64,000 nt of DNA from a virus. Of the stretch, positions 63,246-64,000 are shown piece after piece. The stretch is taken from positions 62,001 to 126,000 of the IMG/VR virus record IMGVR_UViG_3300027972_000007. One strand, given 5' to 3'. Both the position numbers and the translations under genes were made by a program. Numbering within the stretch: the stretch's first letter is position 1; the number at the start of each line of letters is the position of its first letter. The notes under the pieces were generated by a model that was given only the letters and a program-made list of their open reading frames with translations, made no database searches and was not told the origin of the DNA.

Positions 63246-64000
63246 TAAAATTGTGCAAACTTATTTAAATTAGTTGTTACTTCTTCTTTACTGTTATCTA
63301 TTTCTGATATAACATCCCTGTTTCTTAAAATAAAATTTAATGGGTCCTTTTCTTCAAATGCTCTATCAATTAAATTAAAAATTATAAAATCTTTTGAATT
63401 AAAAACTGATTCATAAAGTTCTTTTTCATCTACATTAATGGTATTTTCCATAATATTTTTATAATCTAAAAATTTATATAAATTATGCATAGCAACATAA
63501 TTATAAAAATCTATATTTAATCCCGTTCCTCTCTTACCAACAAATCCTAATAAATCAGAGAATTTCATCGCCTTACAAACTGGACACTGACAAGGCAAAT
63601 TAACATCTAAATTAATTTTTCTCTTTTCTCTATTTATTTTGTTAGAAATACACATATATTTTATTCCGTCTCTACTACACAATAGGCCATATCTCCCAAA
63701 ACCGGCAGAAATTGTAAATATTGATGAATCAAAAGAAATATTAATATTCAAACCCAAATCATTTAATTTCTTTTGTAAATAAAATATATAAGGTAAAGAA
63801 AATAATTTACTATATCCTAAAATATGTATTAAACATTGTTTATTATTATTCTTTTCAATTTCGCCTTTTGAAAACAAAAAGAAAAAACTATATAATATAT
63901 AAAATAAATTAACTGAACAGCCACCCAATGCCCAACCACCAGCAAAAGAAAAATCTTTAACTGAATCATACCACAAACTAATTTTTTCTTTATCTCTTCC
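63245..64000 (-). CDS. tRNA-guanine transglycosylase-like / DpdA-like protein, truncated by the window edge
   Basis: At least 251 residues, N-terminus beyond the right edge. AGGWALGGCS, LIHILGYSKL with ISFDSSIFTISAGFGRYG, and the zinc site LPCQCPVCKAM (CxCxxC) followed by MHNLYKF (His) match the TGT/DpdA fold. Such phage proteins insert 7-deazaguanine bases into DNA. No queuosine-precursor genes are seen in this window. Overlaps the DHH gene by one base. Confidence 0.75.
   Translation of the reverse strand, partial: GRDKEKISLWYDSVKDFSFAGGWALGGCSVNLFYILYSFFFLFSKGEIEKNNNKQCLIHILGYSKLFSLPYIFYLQKKLNDLGLNINISFDSSIFTISAGFGRYGLLCSRDGIKYMCISNKINREKRKINLDVNLPCQCPVCKAMKFSDLLGFVGKRGTGLNIDFYNYVAMHNLYKFLDYKNIMENTINVDEKELYESVFNSKDFIIFNLIDRAFEEKDPLNFILRNRDVISEIDNSKEEVTTNLNKFAQF

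Overview
The window is AT-rich, densely packed phage DNA, most likely part of the genome of a large (jumbo-type) tailed phage. The evidence is a T4-style replication set (sliding clamp, clamp-loader large subunit, a probable gp62-like small subunit), an NAD-dependent DNA ligase, a GH108 endolysin, an RNA ligase, one tRNA with a CCA-adding enzyme, dozens of tiny Cys-rich or one-helix proteins, and very tight gene packing with ATGA overlaps. Shine-Dalgarno sites (AGGAG) and sigma70-type promoters (TTGACT-N17-TATATT) are clear, which argues against a Bacteroidetes host. No virion structural gene is visible, so this is an early/accessory-gene segment.

Layout. 1-4.9 kb: plus-strand small genes, then a 0.8-kb non-coding region with iteron-like repeats, ending at a plus-strand terminator near 5.0 kb. 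5.0-13.6 kb: minus-strand small genes in short units, each with its own copy of one promoter/leader module. 13.3-14.9 kb: tRNA-Leu(UAA) and the CCA-adding enzyme. 15.8-21.2 kb: nucleotide-sugar genes (GDP-L-fucose synthase, an SDR epimerase/dehydratase, a split transketolase). 22.5-32.7 kb: DNA ligase, then an operon carrying a whole four-step Preiss-Handler NAD route (PncA, PncB, NadD, NadE) with a VWA / PP2C phosphatase / protein kinase trio resembling the TerY-P triad inserted between its genes. 33-47.8 kb: a long sugar and glycosyltransferase block with SLOG, methyltransferase, RNA ligase, radical SAM/SPASM, an acyl-carrier-like protein, and a HAD-nucleotidyltransferase fusion. 47.9-50.35 kb: a visibly GC-richer island of short ORFs separated by integron attC-like sites. 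50.4-58.9 kb: metallophosphoesterase, GT10 fucosyltransferase, other glycosyltransferases, small zinc proteins, HAD nucleotidase, gp62-like protein and endolysin. 59-61.5 kb: clamp loader and clamp. 61.6-64 kb: nucleotidyltransferase, DHH phosphoesterase, and a TGT/DpdA-like protein running off the right edge.

How it works together (inference). The NAD operon would let an infected cell remake NAD+ from nicotinamide, which could blunt NAD-depleting immunity and feed the NAD-dependent ligase; the embedded VWA-phosphatase-kinase trio may sense or regulate this. GDP-fucose synthase plus a GT10 fucosyltransferase and about eight other glycosyltransferase-like proteins imply glycan synthesis aimed at the cell surface, virion or modified DNA. 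The TGT/DpdA-like protein suggests 7-deazaguanine-modified phage DNA.

Standout items for checking: the NAD route with its embedded TerY-P-like trio, the attC-like cassette island, four copies of an exactly 62-bp palindromic element whose 10-bp core exists in two opposite orientations, promoters that would give leaderless mRNAs, and a pseudoknotted RNA candidate at 6.9 kb.
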